DNA from: Salminus brasiliensis | Taxonomy: Eukaryota; Chordata; Actinopteri; Characiformes; Bryconidae | Direction: 5' to 3' | Length of the DNA stretch: 64,000 bases | NCBI RefSeq assembly: GCF_030463535.1 | Contig: NC_132901.1 | Location: 2,382,216-2,446,215, forward strand | Shown here: positions 1-9,652 of the stretch, in pieces | Layout of the letters: each line of letters starts with the position of its first letter | Position numbering within the stretch: the first letter of the stretch is position 1 | Position numbers and translations under genes: made by a program | Notes under the pieces: generated by a model | Told to the model about the DNA's origin: nothing | The model's database searches: none | The model's input: only the letters and a program-made list of their open reading frames with translations

Positions 1-645
1 ATGGAGAACCCTGTATACATGCTCATAGACATTTATATATGTTTAATGGAGAACCCCATATACATGCTCATAGATGTTTATATATCTTTAATGGAGAACC
101 CCGTATACATGCTTATAGATGTTTATATATCTTTAATGGAGAACCCCGTATACATGCTTATAGATGTGTATATATGTTTAATGGAGAACCCTGTATACAT
201 GCTCATAGATGTTTATATATCTTTAATGGAGAACCCCGTATACATGCTTATAGATGTGTATATATGTTTAATGAAGAACCCTGTATACATGCTCATAGAG
301 GTTTATATATGTTTAATGGAGAACCCTGTATACATGCTCATAGACGTTTATATATGTTTAATGGAGAACCCCGTATACATGCTCCTAGATGTTTATATAT
401 CTTTAATGGAGAACCCTGTATACATGCTTATAGATGTGTATATATGTTTAATGAAGAACCCTGTATACATGCTCATAGACGTTTATATATGATTAATGGA
501 GAACCCTGTATACATGCTCACAGATGTTTATATATGTTTAATGGAGAACCCTTTATACATGCTCATAGATGTGTATATATGATTAATGGAGAACCCTGTA
601 TACATGCTCATAGATGTGTATATATGTTTAATGGAGAACCCTGTA
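1..645. repeat. 45-bp minisatellite, copy A
   Basis: About fourteen head-to-tail units of 45 bp, with the core tggagaaccctgtatacatg followed by an AT-rich half. The window opens inside the array, so its left end is not seen. Because 45 is a multiple of three, two frames stay open over hundreds of codons (unit MENPVYMLIDVYICL in one frame). This comes from the repeat length and I do not call it coding. The same array stands at 22490-23437 at the left end of the second copy of the duplication. Confidence 0.93.
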
Positions 646-1206
646 CGTACTGCATGTCATCTTTCCCTCCACAGACACATGCTGCGTTGGCGGTCCACAC
701 TTCTGCTGTTGGATTTGCATTAATAAAATTAAGACCACGTTCGGTTCTTGGCCTCCATTGTTCTGAAGTGACTTCATTCAAATATTACCGTGCTGTTCAT
801 CAATGAGTGTGATCTGACTGTATCAGTGCATTACGTCATTAGGCAGAACCGCTCCTGTGTCCAAATAGGGACGTGCATGTCCAATAGACATGGACACAGG
901 TTGCCATGACTTCATATTTAGCACTGTCTGAGTGGAGAAGCCACAGTTCCTGGACTCCTATTGACTCCTATATATGTACTACAGTTTATTATATCATATT
1001 TATTAGTTTACTCCATATAAATGTGCACACATGTAGTGATGTACCTACCCATCACAAATCTTTTCAATTATTTCACTCGTATATAATGTGTGTGTGTCCG
1101 ATGTATAAAATATATAAATCCAATCTGTAAAAGACATGATTACAATATATACATACATACTGTATACATCTATTGTATGCATAACTGTATCATTAGGGTA
1201 TATATA
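646..1206. other. Duplicated spacer without a gene
   Basis: Nearly identical to 23438-23993. It is AT-rich toward the right. I see no conserved coding sequence, and the short open frames shift and break between copies. The last two bases are the TA target of the Tc1 element that follows. Confidence 0.7.
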
Positions 1207-2842
1207 CAGTGCATCCGGAAAGTATTCACAGCGCTTCATTTTTTCCACACTTTGTTAGGTTACAGCCTTATTCCAAATTGTATTAAATTAATCTCTTTCC
1301 TCAAAATTCTACACAAAATACCCCATTATGACCATGTGAAAAAAGTTTTCTTGAGAGTTCTGAAAATTTATTAAAATTAAAAAACAAAGAAATCATATTT
1401 ACATAAGTATTCACAGCCTTTGCTTAATACTTTGTAGAACCACCCTTGGCAGCAACTACAGCCTCAAGTCTTTTTGAATATGATGCCACAAGCTTGGCAC
1501 ACCTCTCTTTAGGCAGTTTTGCCCATTCTTCTTTGCAGTACCTCTGAAGCTCCATCAGGTTGGATGGGAGACGTCTGTGCACAGCCATTTTCAGATCTCT
1601 CCAGAGATGTTCAATCGGATTCAAGTCTGGGCTCTGGCTGGGCCACTCCAGGACATTCACAGAGTGGTCCTGAAGCCACTCCTTTGAGATCTTGGCTGTG
1701 TGCTTCGGATCGTTGTCCTGCTGAAAAATGAACCGTCGCCCCAGTCTGAGGTCAAGAGCGCTATGGAGTAGGTTTTCGTCCAGGATGTCTCTGTACATTG
1801 CTGCATTCATCTTTCCCTCTATCCTGACTAGTCTGGCAGTTCCTGCAGCTGAAAAACATCCCCATAGCATGATGCTGCCACCACCATGCTTGACTGTAGG
1901 GATGGTATTGGCCTCGTGATGAGCAGTGCCTGGTTTCCTCCAAACATGACGCCTGGCATTCACACCAAAGAGTTCAATCTTTGTCTCATCAGACCAGAGA
2001 ATTTTGTTTCTCATGGTCTGAGAGTTCTTCAGGTGCCTTTTGGCAAATTCCAGACGGGCTGCCTTGTGCCTTTTACTAAGGAGTGGCTTTCGCCTGGCCA
2101 CTCTGCCATACAGGCCTGATTGGTGGATTGCTGCAGAGATGGTTGTCCTTCTGCAAGGTTCTCCTCTCTCCACGGAGGAACGCTGGAGCTCTGACAGAGT
2201 GACCATCGGGTTCTTGGTCACCTCCCTGACCAAGGCCCTTCTCCCCCGATCACTCAATTTAGATGGCCGGCCAGCTCTAGGAAGAGTCCTGGTGGTTCCA
2301 AACTTCTTCCATTTACGGATGATGGAGGCCACTGTGCTCATTGGGACCTTCAAAGCAGCAGAAATTTTTCTGTATCCTTCCCCAGATTTGTGCCTCGAGA
2401 CTATTTTGTCTCGGAGGTCTACAGACAATTCCTTTGACTTCATGCTTGGTGTTTGCGCTCTGACATGCAGTCAACTGTGGGACCTTATATAGACAGGTGT
2501 GTGCCTTTCCAAATCATGTCCAATCAACTGGATTTACCACAGGGGGACTCCATTTAAGCTGTAGAAACATCTCAAGGATGATCAGTGGAAACAGGATGCA
2601 CCTGAGCTCAATTTTGAGCTTCATGGCGAAGGCTGTGAATACTTACGTAAATGTGATATCTTAGTTTTTTATTTTTAATAAATTTTCAGAACTCTCAAGA
2701 AAACTTTTTTCACATGGTCATAATGGGGTATTTTGTGTAGAATTTTGAGGAAAGAGATTAATTTAATACAATTTGGAATAAGGCTGTAACCTAACAAAAT
2801 GTGGAAAAAGTGAAGCGCTGTGAATACTTTCCGGATGCACTG
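1207..2842 (-). mobile_element. Full-length Tc1-like transposon
   Basis: The element is 1636 bp, starts with cagtgcatccggaaagtatt and ends with the inverse sequence. TA dinucleotides at 1205-1206 and 2843-2844 flank it. The terminal inverted repeats are about 215 bp (1207-1420 and 2630-2842) with only a few mismatches. It holds one uninterrupted transposase gene on the minus strand. The paralogous locus in copy B (about 23985-23996) is an empty TATATA site, so the insertion happened after the duplication or was absent from the copied chromosome. Near-identical TIRs and an intact gene suggest a young, possibly active copy. Confidence 0.97.
1424..2443 (-). CDS. Tc1-like DD34E transposase, intact
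   Basis: 339 codons from ATG to stop without frameshift, the usual length for fish Tc1 transposases. The N-terminal third holds the paired helix-turn-helix DNA-binding domain (about residues 1-110), with a GRPSKLS-type basic linker near residue 60. The DDE catalytic core follows: first Asp in the WSDETKIE motif, second Asp in [10 protein letters not shown], and Glu in [11 protein letters not shown]. Exactly 34 residues lie between the second Asp and the Glu, so the class is DD34E. A glycine-rich box with the HGGGSIMLWGC motif is also present. The enzyme would bind the TIRs and cut and paste the element into TA sites in the nucleus. It lies antisense to the window and is framed by its own TIRs. 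All three catalytic acidic residues are present, so activity is plausible but unproven. Confidence 0.95.
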   Translation of the reverse strand: MKSKELSVDLRDKIVSRHKSGEGYRKISAALKVPMSTVASIIRKWKKFGTTRTLPRAGRPSKLSDRGRRALVREVTKNPMVTLSELQRSSVERGEPCRRTTISAAIHQSGLYGRVARRKPLLSKRHKAARLEFAKRHLKNSQTMRNKILWSDETKIELFGVNARRHVWRKPGTAHHEANTIPTVKHGGGSIMLWGCFSAAGTARLVRIEGKMNAAMYRDILDENLLHSALDLRLGRRFIFQQDNDPKHTAKISKEWLQDHSVNVLEWPSQSPDLNPIEHLWRDLKMAVHRRLPSNLMELQRYCKEEWAKLPKERCAKLVASYSKRLEAVVAAKGGSTKY

Positions 2843-3061
2843 TATATAAAATATATACGTATTTAATATATGCACAACATTTTCAAATACATGTGATATC
2901 AATGCTTGGTGCTAATATGGCCATTTATCATATATATATGTATATATTTCTATTTCTATTTCTATATATAACATATATATATATGCTTATATTATTACTA
3001 TATTCTATATTAATGGAACAGTGAGTTATACGGGAATAAAAATATAGGCTGATTAGTGTCT
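2843..3061. other. AT-rich 3' flank of the secreted-protein gene
   Basis: Resumes the duplicated sequence after the Tc1 insertion and matches 23995-24201. It is strongly AT-rich with TATATA runs. No gene is seen, and I could not identify a clear AATAAA for the minus-strand gene that ends at 3062. Confidence 0.6.
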
Positions 3062-4165
3062 TTAACCTTTTGCTTTCTTCTTCTTCTGTCTCTTGCACTG
3101 ATTTACATGCTTTACCTCTACAGTAACCTTGGCCCGACGGCGGAAACTCTCCAGAAAGGCTCTACGGACGTATCTGGTTGGAATTTCAGGCTCCTCGGGT
3201 ATGAGGATCTGGGCCACTGTGGTGCTCTCCCCGTTGTTGCGGTGGACATTCAGCTGGATTTGTAGGTTATAGTAGCGCTGATTACCCCTGTTAACCAGCC
3301 CCTGTAGATCAATGCGGAGATCGCCTGAGGAGATCAACCCAGACTTGGGCTGGTTTCTCAAAACACTGTTGTCCCATAATGCAATTATGTTCGTTATCTC
3401 ACTTCTCCAAAAGCTGCCGTCTGCTATTGTTCGAAGGTCTACATGTGCAATAAACCTGGTCTCCACACAATTTCCTTTATCTGTTATGGTATCAATGATC
3501 TCGCCATCATCAGCTTGCCTTTTGCTCAACAGACGTTTCCCAAAACATTGGCTGGTACTTTCTTGGATCAACCAGGACAATGGCCAATGAACAATCAGTT
3601 TGAGGACACCACCCACTATGTTCCTCCAGTAACTGGCATGGTCAGTCCAACTTAAGATTTCAGTGTTTTCGGCCCTAGAAACGTTTAGCCGGTTCGGATG
3701 CAGTGTCTTGGCCTCACCATGTTCTTCTCGGCCGGCGTAGCCTTGGTAATCTACGTTCTCCGCCGCCGAGCAGTAGTCCCAGCCCTTTTTGGTACTGCAC
3801 CAGAAGTAGTTGTTTCCATTCTTGCCGCAGGTATCGTCACACACCTCTCCATAGGTGTAAGTGTAGTGGTGGAGGTACAGGGGTTTGTCCCCGTCCACCT
3901 GGCACCAGTGGTACTCGTCGTCTATATCACAATACAGAGAGGTGTGCTCGTGTTCCTGGCTGTCGTCCAGGCTGCTCTCTGGAGAGCAGTGCAGGGTGAG
4001 ACGCTTTCCTTCTTCTGTCATCGCCTGACAGTTATACCCGCTCTCACTTAGCTGGCAGTCCTCCACACACTTTATCCCATGAGGGGAGGGACAGGTGTCT
4101 CCAGAGACATGGGATGGAAACATGCAGATGACATATGCATAGATGAGGAGAGCTGGACGACGCAT
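3062..4165 (-). CDS. Secreted Cys-rich protein with lysine tail, copy A
   Basis: 367 codons from an ATG (4163-4165) with A at -3. An in-frame ATG 11 codons further upstream is GTG in copy B, so the conserved start is preferred. Residues 1-22 look like a signal peptide (MRRPALLIYAYVICMF core). A cysteine-rich region (about 23-132, eleven Cys) ends in NNYFWCSTKKGWDYCS, reminiscent of kringle/fibronectin-II Trp-Cys patterns, though I would not assign that fold. A less cysteine-rich segment (about 135-280) and a conserved C-terminal domain (about 255-355) follow, ending in a lysine-rich tail (QKKKKAKG). The C-terminal domain and basic tail recur in the 246-aa protein at 20806-21546, so this is a local family. 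The reading frame has no intron. The function is not recognised. The likely product is an extracellular or vesicular protein. It is transcribed away from the duplicated casp3 promoter to its right. Confidence 0.8.
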   Translation of the reverse strand: MRRPALLIYAYVICMFPSHVSGDTCPSPHGIKCVEDCQLSESGYNCQAMTEEGKRLTLHCSPESSLDDSQEHEHTSLYCDIDDEYHWCQVDGDKPLYLHHYTYTYGEVCDDTCGKNGNNYFWCSTKKGWDYCSAAENVDYQGYAGREEHGEAKTLHPNRLNVSRAENTEILSWTDHASYWRNIVGGVLKLIVHWPLSWLIQESTSQCFGKRLLSKRQADDGEIIDTITDKGNCVETRFIAHVDLRTIADGSFWRSEITNIIALWDNSVLRNQPKSGLISSGDLRIDLQGLVNRGNQRYYNLQIQLNVHRNNGESTTVAQILIPEEPEIPTRYVRRAFLESFRRRAKVTVEVKHVNQCKRQKKKKAKG

Positions 4166-4199
4166 CTTTTCACCTGTTGGAGACGGGGGACATGCCATC

Positions 4200-5090
4200 C
4201 AAAGTCACTACAGGCACTACATTTCCCATAATGCCCCAGCGAGATGAGGCACAGGAACGAGATAGTTAAGTCATGGCCACGACTTAATAAGGTGTGGGTA
4301 CAAGATCTTGTTGTGGCTTAGTAAGGTGGGAACGTGATCCTAAGTTGTAGCCACAAGTTTGTGAGGTGCAGGAACGAGATAAGGTGTGGGAATGAGATAA
4401 TTAAGTCAGAGCCATGACTTAGTAAGGCTTGGGAACGAGATAAGGCAAGGGAACAAAATAATTAAGTCATGGCCATGTCTTAATAAGGTGTGGGAACAAG
4501 ATCTCGTTGTGGCTTAGTAAGGTGAGATCCTAAGTCGTGGCCACAACTTAGTGAGGCACGAGAATGAGATAAGGGGAACGAGATCATTAAGTTTTAAGAG
4601 ATAAGACCTTGCTGTGGTCCATGATTTAATCATCTTGTTCCCACACCTTAGTAAGCCACGACTTAACTCGTTCCGTTGTCTCACTAAGTAGTGGCTACGA
4701 CTTAGGATCTCATTCCCACCTTACTAAGCCACAATGAGATCTTGTTCCTACACCTTACTAAGTCATGGCCACAATTTATTTATCTTGTTCCCACACCTTA
4801 CTAAGTCATGGCTATGATTTATTTATCTTGTATTGATCTCGACTTATTTATCTTGTTCCCATGCCTTACTAAGTCATGGCCACAATTTATTTATCTTGTT
4901 CCCACACCTTACTAAGTCATGGCCACAATTTATTGATCTTGTATTGATCTCGACTTATTTATCTTGTTCCCACGCCTTACTAAGCCATGGCTATGATTTA
5001 TTTATCTTGTTCCCACACTTTACTAAGTCATGGCCACAATTTATTGATCTTGTATTGATCTCGACTTATTTATCTTGTTATCATTGCTAA
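4200..5090. repeat. Inverted array of about 40-bp repeats
   Basis: Degenerate units built around taagtcatggccacgactta and gtgggaacaagat. In 4240-4600 they read in one orientation, and in 4620-5080 in the opposite one, so the block can fold on itself. The matching array in copy B is 25345-26080. The short open frames across it are repeat translations. Confidence 0.8.
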
Positions 5091-5400
5091 TGTTAATGAA
5101 TTCACTCAGACCTTCCCTCTCCCAGTGAGTGGAGAAGAACGAGAGTTAACCCAGAGTGAAACCTACAGTGGTTTCAGTTTTCTTTCAGGGTAAGAGGTGT
5201 GAGCAGGTTAAGGAACCTTCCTGAACCACAGACCTGAACCACAGACATGCCACTGTGGAACCTGATACCTGTCCTAATCCTACACCACCAACATGAAGTA
5301 ATACAGGCAAGCATGAGTCCCACCACAAGGCTTAGAGCAAGAACAGCTCAGCCTGGGGAGGCTGGACCTACAGTAGGTTGAACTGTGTTTTTGCCCACTG
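5091..5400. other. Duplicated spacer
   Basis: Matches about 26205-26515 of copy B closely. In copy B the junction with the preceding array carries about 115 bp (around 26060-26190) that are missing here. I see no convincing gene. Confidence 0.5.
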
Positions 5401-5402
5401 TG

Positions 5403-6770
5403 AATCATTTCTATTGGATACTGAATAATCCATAGTAGATACTGAATAATTCATAGTAGATACTGAATAATTCATAGTGGATAATACACAATTCATAGTG
5501 AATACTGAATAATTCATAGTGAATACTGAATAATTCATAGTAGATACTGAATAATTCATAGTGGATAATAAATGATTCATAGTAGATACTGAATAATTCA
5601 TAGTGAATACTGAATAATTCATAGTAGATACTGAATAATTCATAGTGGATAATAAATGATTCATAGTAGATACTGAATAATCCATAGTAGATACTGATTA
5701 ATTCATAGTAGATACTGAATAATTCATAGTGGATACTGAATAATTCATAGTAGATACTGAATAATTCACAGTGGATCATAAATAATTCATAGAAGATAAT
5801 GAATAATTCATAGTGAATACTGAATAATCCATAGTAGATACTGATTAATTCATAGTAGATACTGAATAATCCATAGTAGATACTGATTAATTCATAGTAG
5901 ATACTGAATAATTCATAGTGGATTCTGTAAAATTCATAGTAGATACTGAATAATTCACAGTGAATACTGAATAATTCATAGTGGATACTGAATAATTAAT
6001 AGTGGATAATAAATAATTCATAGTGAATACTGAATAATTCATAGTAGATACTGATTAATTCATAGTAGATACTGAATAATTCACAGTGAATACTGAATAA
6101 TTCATAGTGGATACTGAATAATTAATAGTGGATAATAAATAATTCATAGGGAATACTGAATAATTCATAGTAGATACTGAATAATTCATAGCGGACACTG
6201 AATAATTCATAGTAGATACTGAATAATTTATAGTGGATACTGAATATTCATAGTAGATACTGAATAATTCATAGTGGATAATAAATAATTGTTAGTAAGT
6301 ACCGAATAATTCATAGTGGATTCTGAATAATTTATAGTGGATAATAAATAATTCATAGTAGATACTGAATAATTCACAGTGGATAATAAATAATTCATAG
6401 AAGATAATGAATAATTCATAGTGGATTCTGAATAATTTATAGTGGATAATAAATAATTCATAGTAGATACTGAATAATTCACAGTGGATAATAAATAATT
6501 CATAGAAGATAATAAATAATCCATAGTAGATACTGAACAATTCATAATAGATACTGAATAATTCATAGTGGATAATAAATAATTGTTAGTAAGTACTGAA
6601 TAATTCATAGTGGATTCTGAATAATTTATAGTGGATAATAAATAATTCATAGTAGATACTGAATAATTCATAGTGGATTCTGAATAATTCATAGTGGATA
6701 ATAAATAATTCATAGTGAATAATAAATAATTCATAGTAGATACTGAATAAATTGTAGTAGATAATAATTC
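5403..6770. repeat. 21-bp minisatellite, long allele (copy A)
   Basis: More than sixty degenerate units of the type gaataattcatagtagatac. The counterpart in copy B (26515-27095) is about 580 bp, so this array has grown, or the other has shrunk, since the duplication. The unit length is a multiple of three, which again gives spurious open frames on the minus strand. Confidence 0.92.
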
Positions 6771-7509
6771 AAGCTTCCTGGGTTCTGTGGCTCCAGCTAA
6801 GCTCACATTTCCGCAGTAGCTGCTCGGTTCCGCCGCCCTTGTCCAGCCGACCGGTCCCGGGTGTAGAGGGTGAGTGATGCGCCGCCGGGCCGGGCAGTGT
6901 GTACTGGGCTGGGCTGGGCTGGGCTGGTGCTGGTGCTGGTGCTGGTTAGCTTAGCTTAGCTTAGCTTAGCTTCTCCCTCTCGGCTCAAACAAAGGAGGCT
7001 CGGCCGGCTCGGCTCGGCTCCCTCCCGGGGTTTGTTTCCTGAATATTCGCAGGTCGTTTGTTAGCTGTGTTGCTCATGATGTTCGTAACTGGTTAATAAT
7101 AATAATATTAATAATAATAATAATAATATGAAGGGATATTAATTCAGACGTTTAGCTAACAGCTCGCTGCTTCAGGGAGAGTCGTGCTGCTCAGCTGTTT
7201 TATTAACAAACTGTTTTTATTAATCCAGAACTGCTGATAATAGAGCATATTGTCGTTATTATTATTAATATGCTGTTCATATTAATATTGGTATTAATAA
7301 TAATAACGGTTTCGCTTTTGTTCGCTGACGTCACTCCTGTTGTTTTCCCGTCGGGCAGCTCTGATTGGCTGATCGCGCAAACAAAGGAGACACACCGGAC
7401 ACGTGCGGGCAGTGACCGCGGTGGACAGTCGGAGGGTTTGGCCGCTCACAGTGTCCCCGCAGCCCCTCCTGTAACCCCACCCTGAGGGGACACCGCCTCC
7501 TTCAACACC
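6771..7509 (+). promoter_or_regulatory. Duplicated casp3 promoter and 5' UTR exons
   Basis: Almost identical to 27449-28181. It contains a GC-rich block, a probable non-coding exon ending at 6869 before a GTGAGT donor, and short GCTGG and TTAGC tandem repeats. A perfect CRE-like TGACGTCA lies near 7326 and an inverted CCAAT box (gattgg) near 7362. The acceptor ccccgcag is at 7455-7462, ahead of the coding exon. In this copy the 21-bp minisatellite abuts the promoter directly. About 340 bp that lie upstream in copy B are missing. Confidence 0.75.
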
Positions 7510-7583
7510 ATGTCTGAGCACGCGGACAGCAAGGAGCCCGCGAACGTGGACGCCGTGGACGCGAGACAGGCGGACACCCCAGA
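7510..7583 (+). pseudogene. casp3: Orphan caspase-3 first coding exon
   Basis: 74 bp with ATG, intact frame and intact GTAAGA donor. It encodes the start of the caspase-3 prodomain ([12 protein letters not shown] then V13). The functional copy at 28182-28255 has G13, and the exon is otherwise identical. No further casp3 exon follows: the downstream intron is cut after about 400 bp by the defective Tc1-like element at 7978, and the next 13 kb holds unrelated genes. The exon cannot make a caspase alone. Because promoter, non-coding exon and splice sites are intact, it may still be transcribed and spliced to cryptic downstream sites. I treat it as a truncated duplicate. Confidence 0.88.
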
Positions 7584-7589
7584 GTAAGA

Positions 7590-7960
7590 CCAGCCTGCCT
7601 GCTGTTGCTATGGAGACAGCAGAATAGTGTTCATGTAACTGCCGTTGCTGTGGATACTACAGGATATTATTTTACTATTGTTGCTATAGATACACCAGAG
7701 TAGTGTTCATATAAAATACTGTTGCTATGAATGCACCTAAATGTTATTTTAACTACTGTTGCTATGGATACACCAGGAAAAGAAATAACTTGACAACCAT
7801 TTTACTGTTGCTATGGATACACTGCTATAACATCCCAGTGATTAAAAAATACATGTATAGCTATGGAGCTGTAGCTATGGATACATCACAATAGTACTGA
7901 TACTAATACTACTGTTGCTATGGTTACTCCAGAGTAATTTACATTGCTTTGGGTACACTG
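7590..7960. repeat. Intron repeat with GTTGCTATGG core (copy A)
   Basis: About nine degenerate units of 36-42 bp built on tgttgctatggatacaccag. The copy B intron carries about twice as many units (28262-29090). A TG/TA microsatellite follows (7961-7977). Confidence 0.8.
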
Positions 7961-7977
7961 GTGTGTGTGTGTGTATA

Positions 7978-9225
7978 CAGTACAGGCCAAAAGTTTGGAC
8001 ACACCTTCTCATTCAATGCGTTTTCTGTATTTTCATGACTATTTACATTGTAGATTCTCACTGAAGGCATCAAAACTATGAATGAACACATGTGGAGTTC
8101 TGTACTGAACAAAAACAGGTGAAATAACTGAAAACATCAAAAAAAACAGCCACCCTTTGATCTGATCACTGCTTTGCACACTCTTGGCATTCTCTCAATG
8201 AGCTTCAAGAGGTGGTCAGCTGAAATGGTTTTCAGGCGTGCCTTATCAGGGTTAATTAGTGGAATTTCTGGCTTTATCAATGGGGTTGGGACCATCAGTT
8301 GTGTTGTGCAGAAGTCAGGTTACTACACAGCCGACAGCCCTACTGGACAACTGTTAAAATTCATATTATGGCAAAAACCAATCAGCTAACTAAAGAAAAA
8401 TTAGTGTCCATCATTACTTTAAGAAATGACTACAGTGAAACTGGCACACTGCTAGAACTGGCACAGTTCTAGCAGCAGACCCATCTCTAGAACAACTGTT
8501 AAGAGGAGACTGCGCAAATAAGGCCTTCATGGTCAAATAGCTGCTAGGAAACCACTGTTAAGGAGAGGCAACAAGCAGAAGAGATTTGTTTGGGCCAAAA
8601 AACACAAGGAATGGACATTAGACCAGTGGAAATCTGTGCTTTGGCCTGATGAGTCCAAATTTGAGATCTTTGGTTCCAACCGCTGTGTCTTTGTGAGACG
8701 CAGAAAAGGTGAAGGGATGGATTCCACATGCCTGGTTCCCACTGTGAAGCGTGGAGGAGGAGCTGTGATGGTGTGGGGGCGTTTTGCTGGTGACATTGTT
8801 TGGGATTTATTCAAAATTGAAGACACACTGAACCAGCATGGCTACCACAGCATCCTGCAGCGACATGCCATCCCATCTGGTTTGCGTTTAGTTGGACCAT
8901 CATTTAGTTTTCAACAGGAAAGGGGCCAACAAGTGCTAAACACCTCTGGGAACTCCTTCAAGACTGTTGGAAAACCATTTCAGCTGACCACCTCTTGAAG
9001 CTCATTGAGAGAATGCCAAGAGTGTGCAAAGCAGTGATCAGATCAAAGGGTGGCTGTTTTTTTTGATGTTTTCAGTTATTTCACCTGTTTTTGTTCAGTA
9101 CAGAACTCCACATGTGTTCATTCATAGTTTTGATGCCTTCAGTGAGAATCTACAATGTAAATAGTCATGAAAATACAGAAAACGCATTGAATGAGAAGGT
9201 GTGTCCAAACTTTTGGCCTGTACTG
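7978..9225 (+). mobile_element. Defective Tc1-like element with long TIRs
   Basis: The ends cagtacaggccaaaagtttg and its inverse are flanked by TA (7976-7977 and 9226-9227). The inverted repeats are unusually long, about 250 bp (7978-8233 against 8970-9225), and nearly identical. The interior keeps only parts of a transposase gene. The element sits exactly where homology between the two segmental copies ends. Confidence 0.92.
8636..8990 (+). pseudogene. Broken Tc1-like transposase
   Basis: The plus frame retains the first catalytic motif (WPDESKFEIFG) and the glycine-rich box (KRGGGAVMVWG). The region of the second Asp (FSFQQERGQQ) is damaged, and the DLNPIE segment is missing. Upstream, 8390-8635 still resembles the helix-turn-helix part but is broken by stops. 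The element is non-autonomous. Confidence 0.85.
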
Positions 9226-9227
9226 TA

Positions 9228-9652
9228 TATATAAATATAGAAAACAAACAATAATTTTTTTTGCATTTGGGTTCATTAGGTATGATTTATTTAAAGAACA
9301 AATGATTCAACATGTCCAGTTTCAGGGGTGCACATTACATTACATCACCCCCAAAACAAGGACTTTGGATTTTTCCCTGATTTTACAGTACAGCAGTTTA
9401 CTCACACATGTTCGGTAACTTTCAAAGAAATGTGTAGAAGCAGGTTGGTCATTTATCCAAACACAGCATAGATATTACCATCTGAAGCAAGTTACAGGAC
9501 TGATCCTGTAGTCTATCAGCAAGAATCAAAAGTACGATTTGTAATTAAGACATCTGAATCATGTAAAACATTCTTCAAAGAATCAGAAAATCAGAAACTT
9601 CATCTTCATCTGTGGTTTGTCATTTCTTTCAATAATTTCCTCCTGCTGACTT
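9228..9652. other. Spacer without a recognised gene
   Basis: AT-rich sequence downstream of the minus-strand exon that ends at 9653. The AATAAA on the minus strand near 9286 could be a distant poly(A) signal, but nothing else supports it. Confidence 0.4.

Larger units (their letters stand above)
1..7977. other. Segmental duplication, copy A
   Basis: This block repeats at 22490-29128 in the same orientation. Shared in order are the 45-bp minisatellite, about 560 bp of spacer, the secreted-protein gene, an inverted-repeat array, a 21-bp minisatellite, the casp3 promoter with non-coding exon, the first casp3 coding exon and the start of the following intron. Copy A differs by a Tc1 insertion (1207-2842), a longer 21-bp minisatellite, the loss of about 340 bp upstream of the casp3 promoter, and fewer intron repeat units. 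Homology stops in a TG/TA microsatellite at 7961-7977, where a defective Tc1-like element begins. Copy A may extend left of the window. Confidence 0.93.

Noticed and set aside
1-645. Possible CRISPR-like array
   Set aside because: Units are directly contiguous without unique spacers, in a eukaryotic genome. It is a minisatellite.
1-806. Open frames of 163 and 255 codons at the left edge
   Set aside because: They are translations of 45-bp repeats in two frames at once. Repeat length divisible by three explains them, and there is no start context or domain.
1090-2902. Near-identical short ORFs at both ends of the Tc1 element
   Set aside because: They are the two inverted repeats read in the same frame from each end, not genes.
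3698-4051. Plus-strand ORFs of about 100-170 codons opposite the secreted-protein genes (also 24838-25362)
   Set aside because: Shadow frames of the minus-strand genes, with no features of their own.
5368-6806. Ser/Thr/Met/Tyr-rich minus-strand frames
   Set aside because: Translation of the 21-bp minisatellite.
7510-7583. Second functional caspase-3 gene
   Set aside because: Only the first coding exon is present. The catalytic exons are absent for the next 13 kb until the complete gene at 28182.
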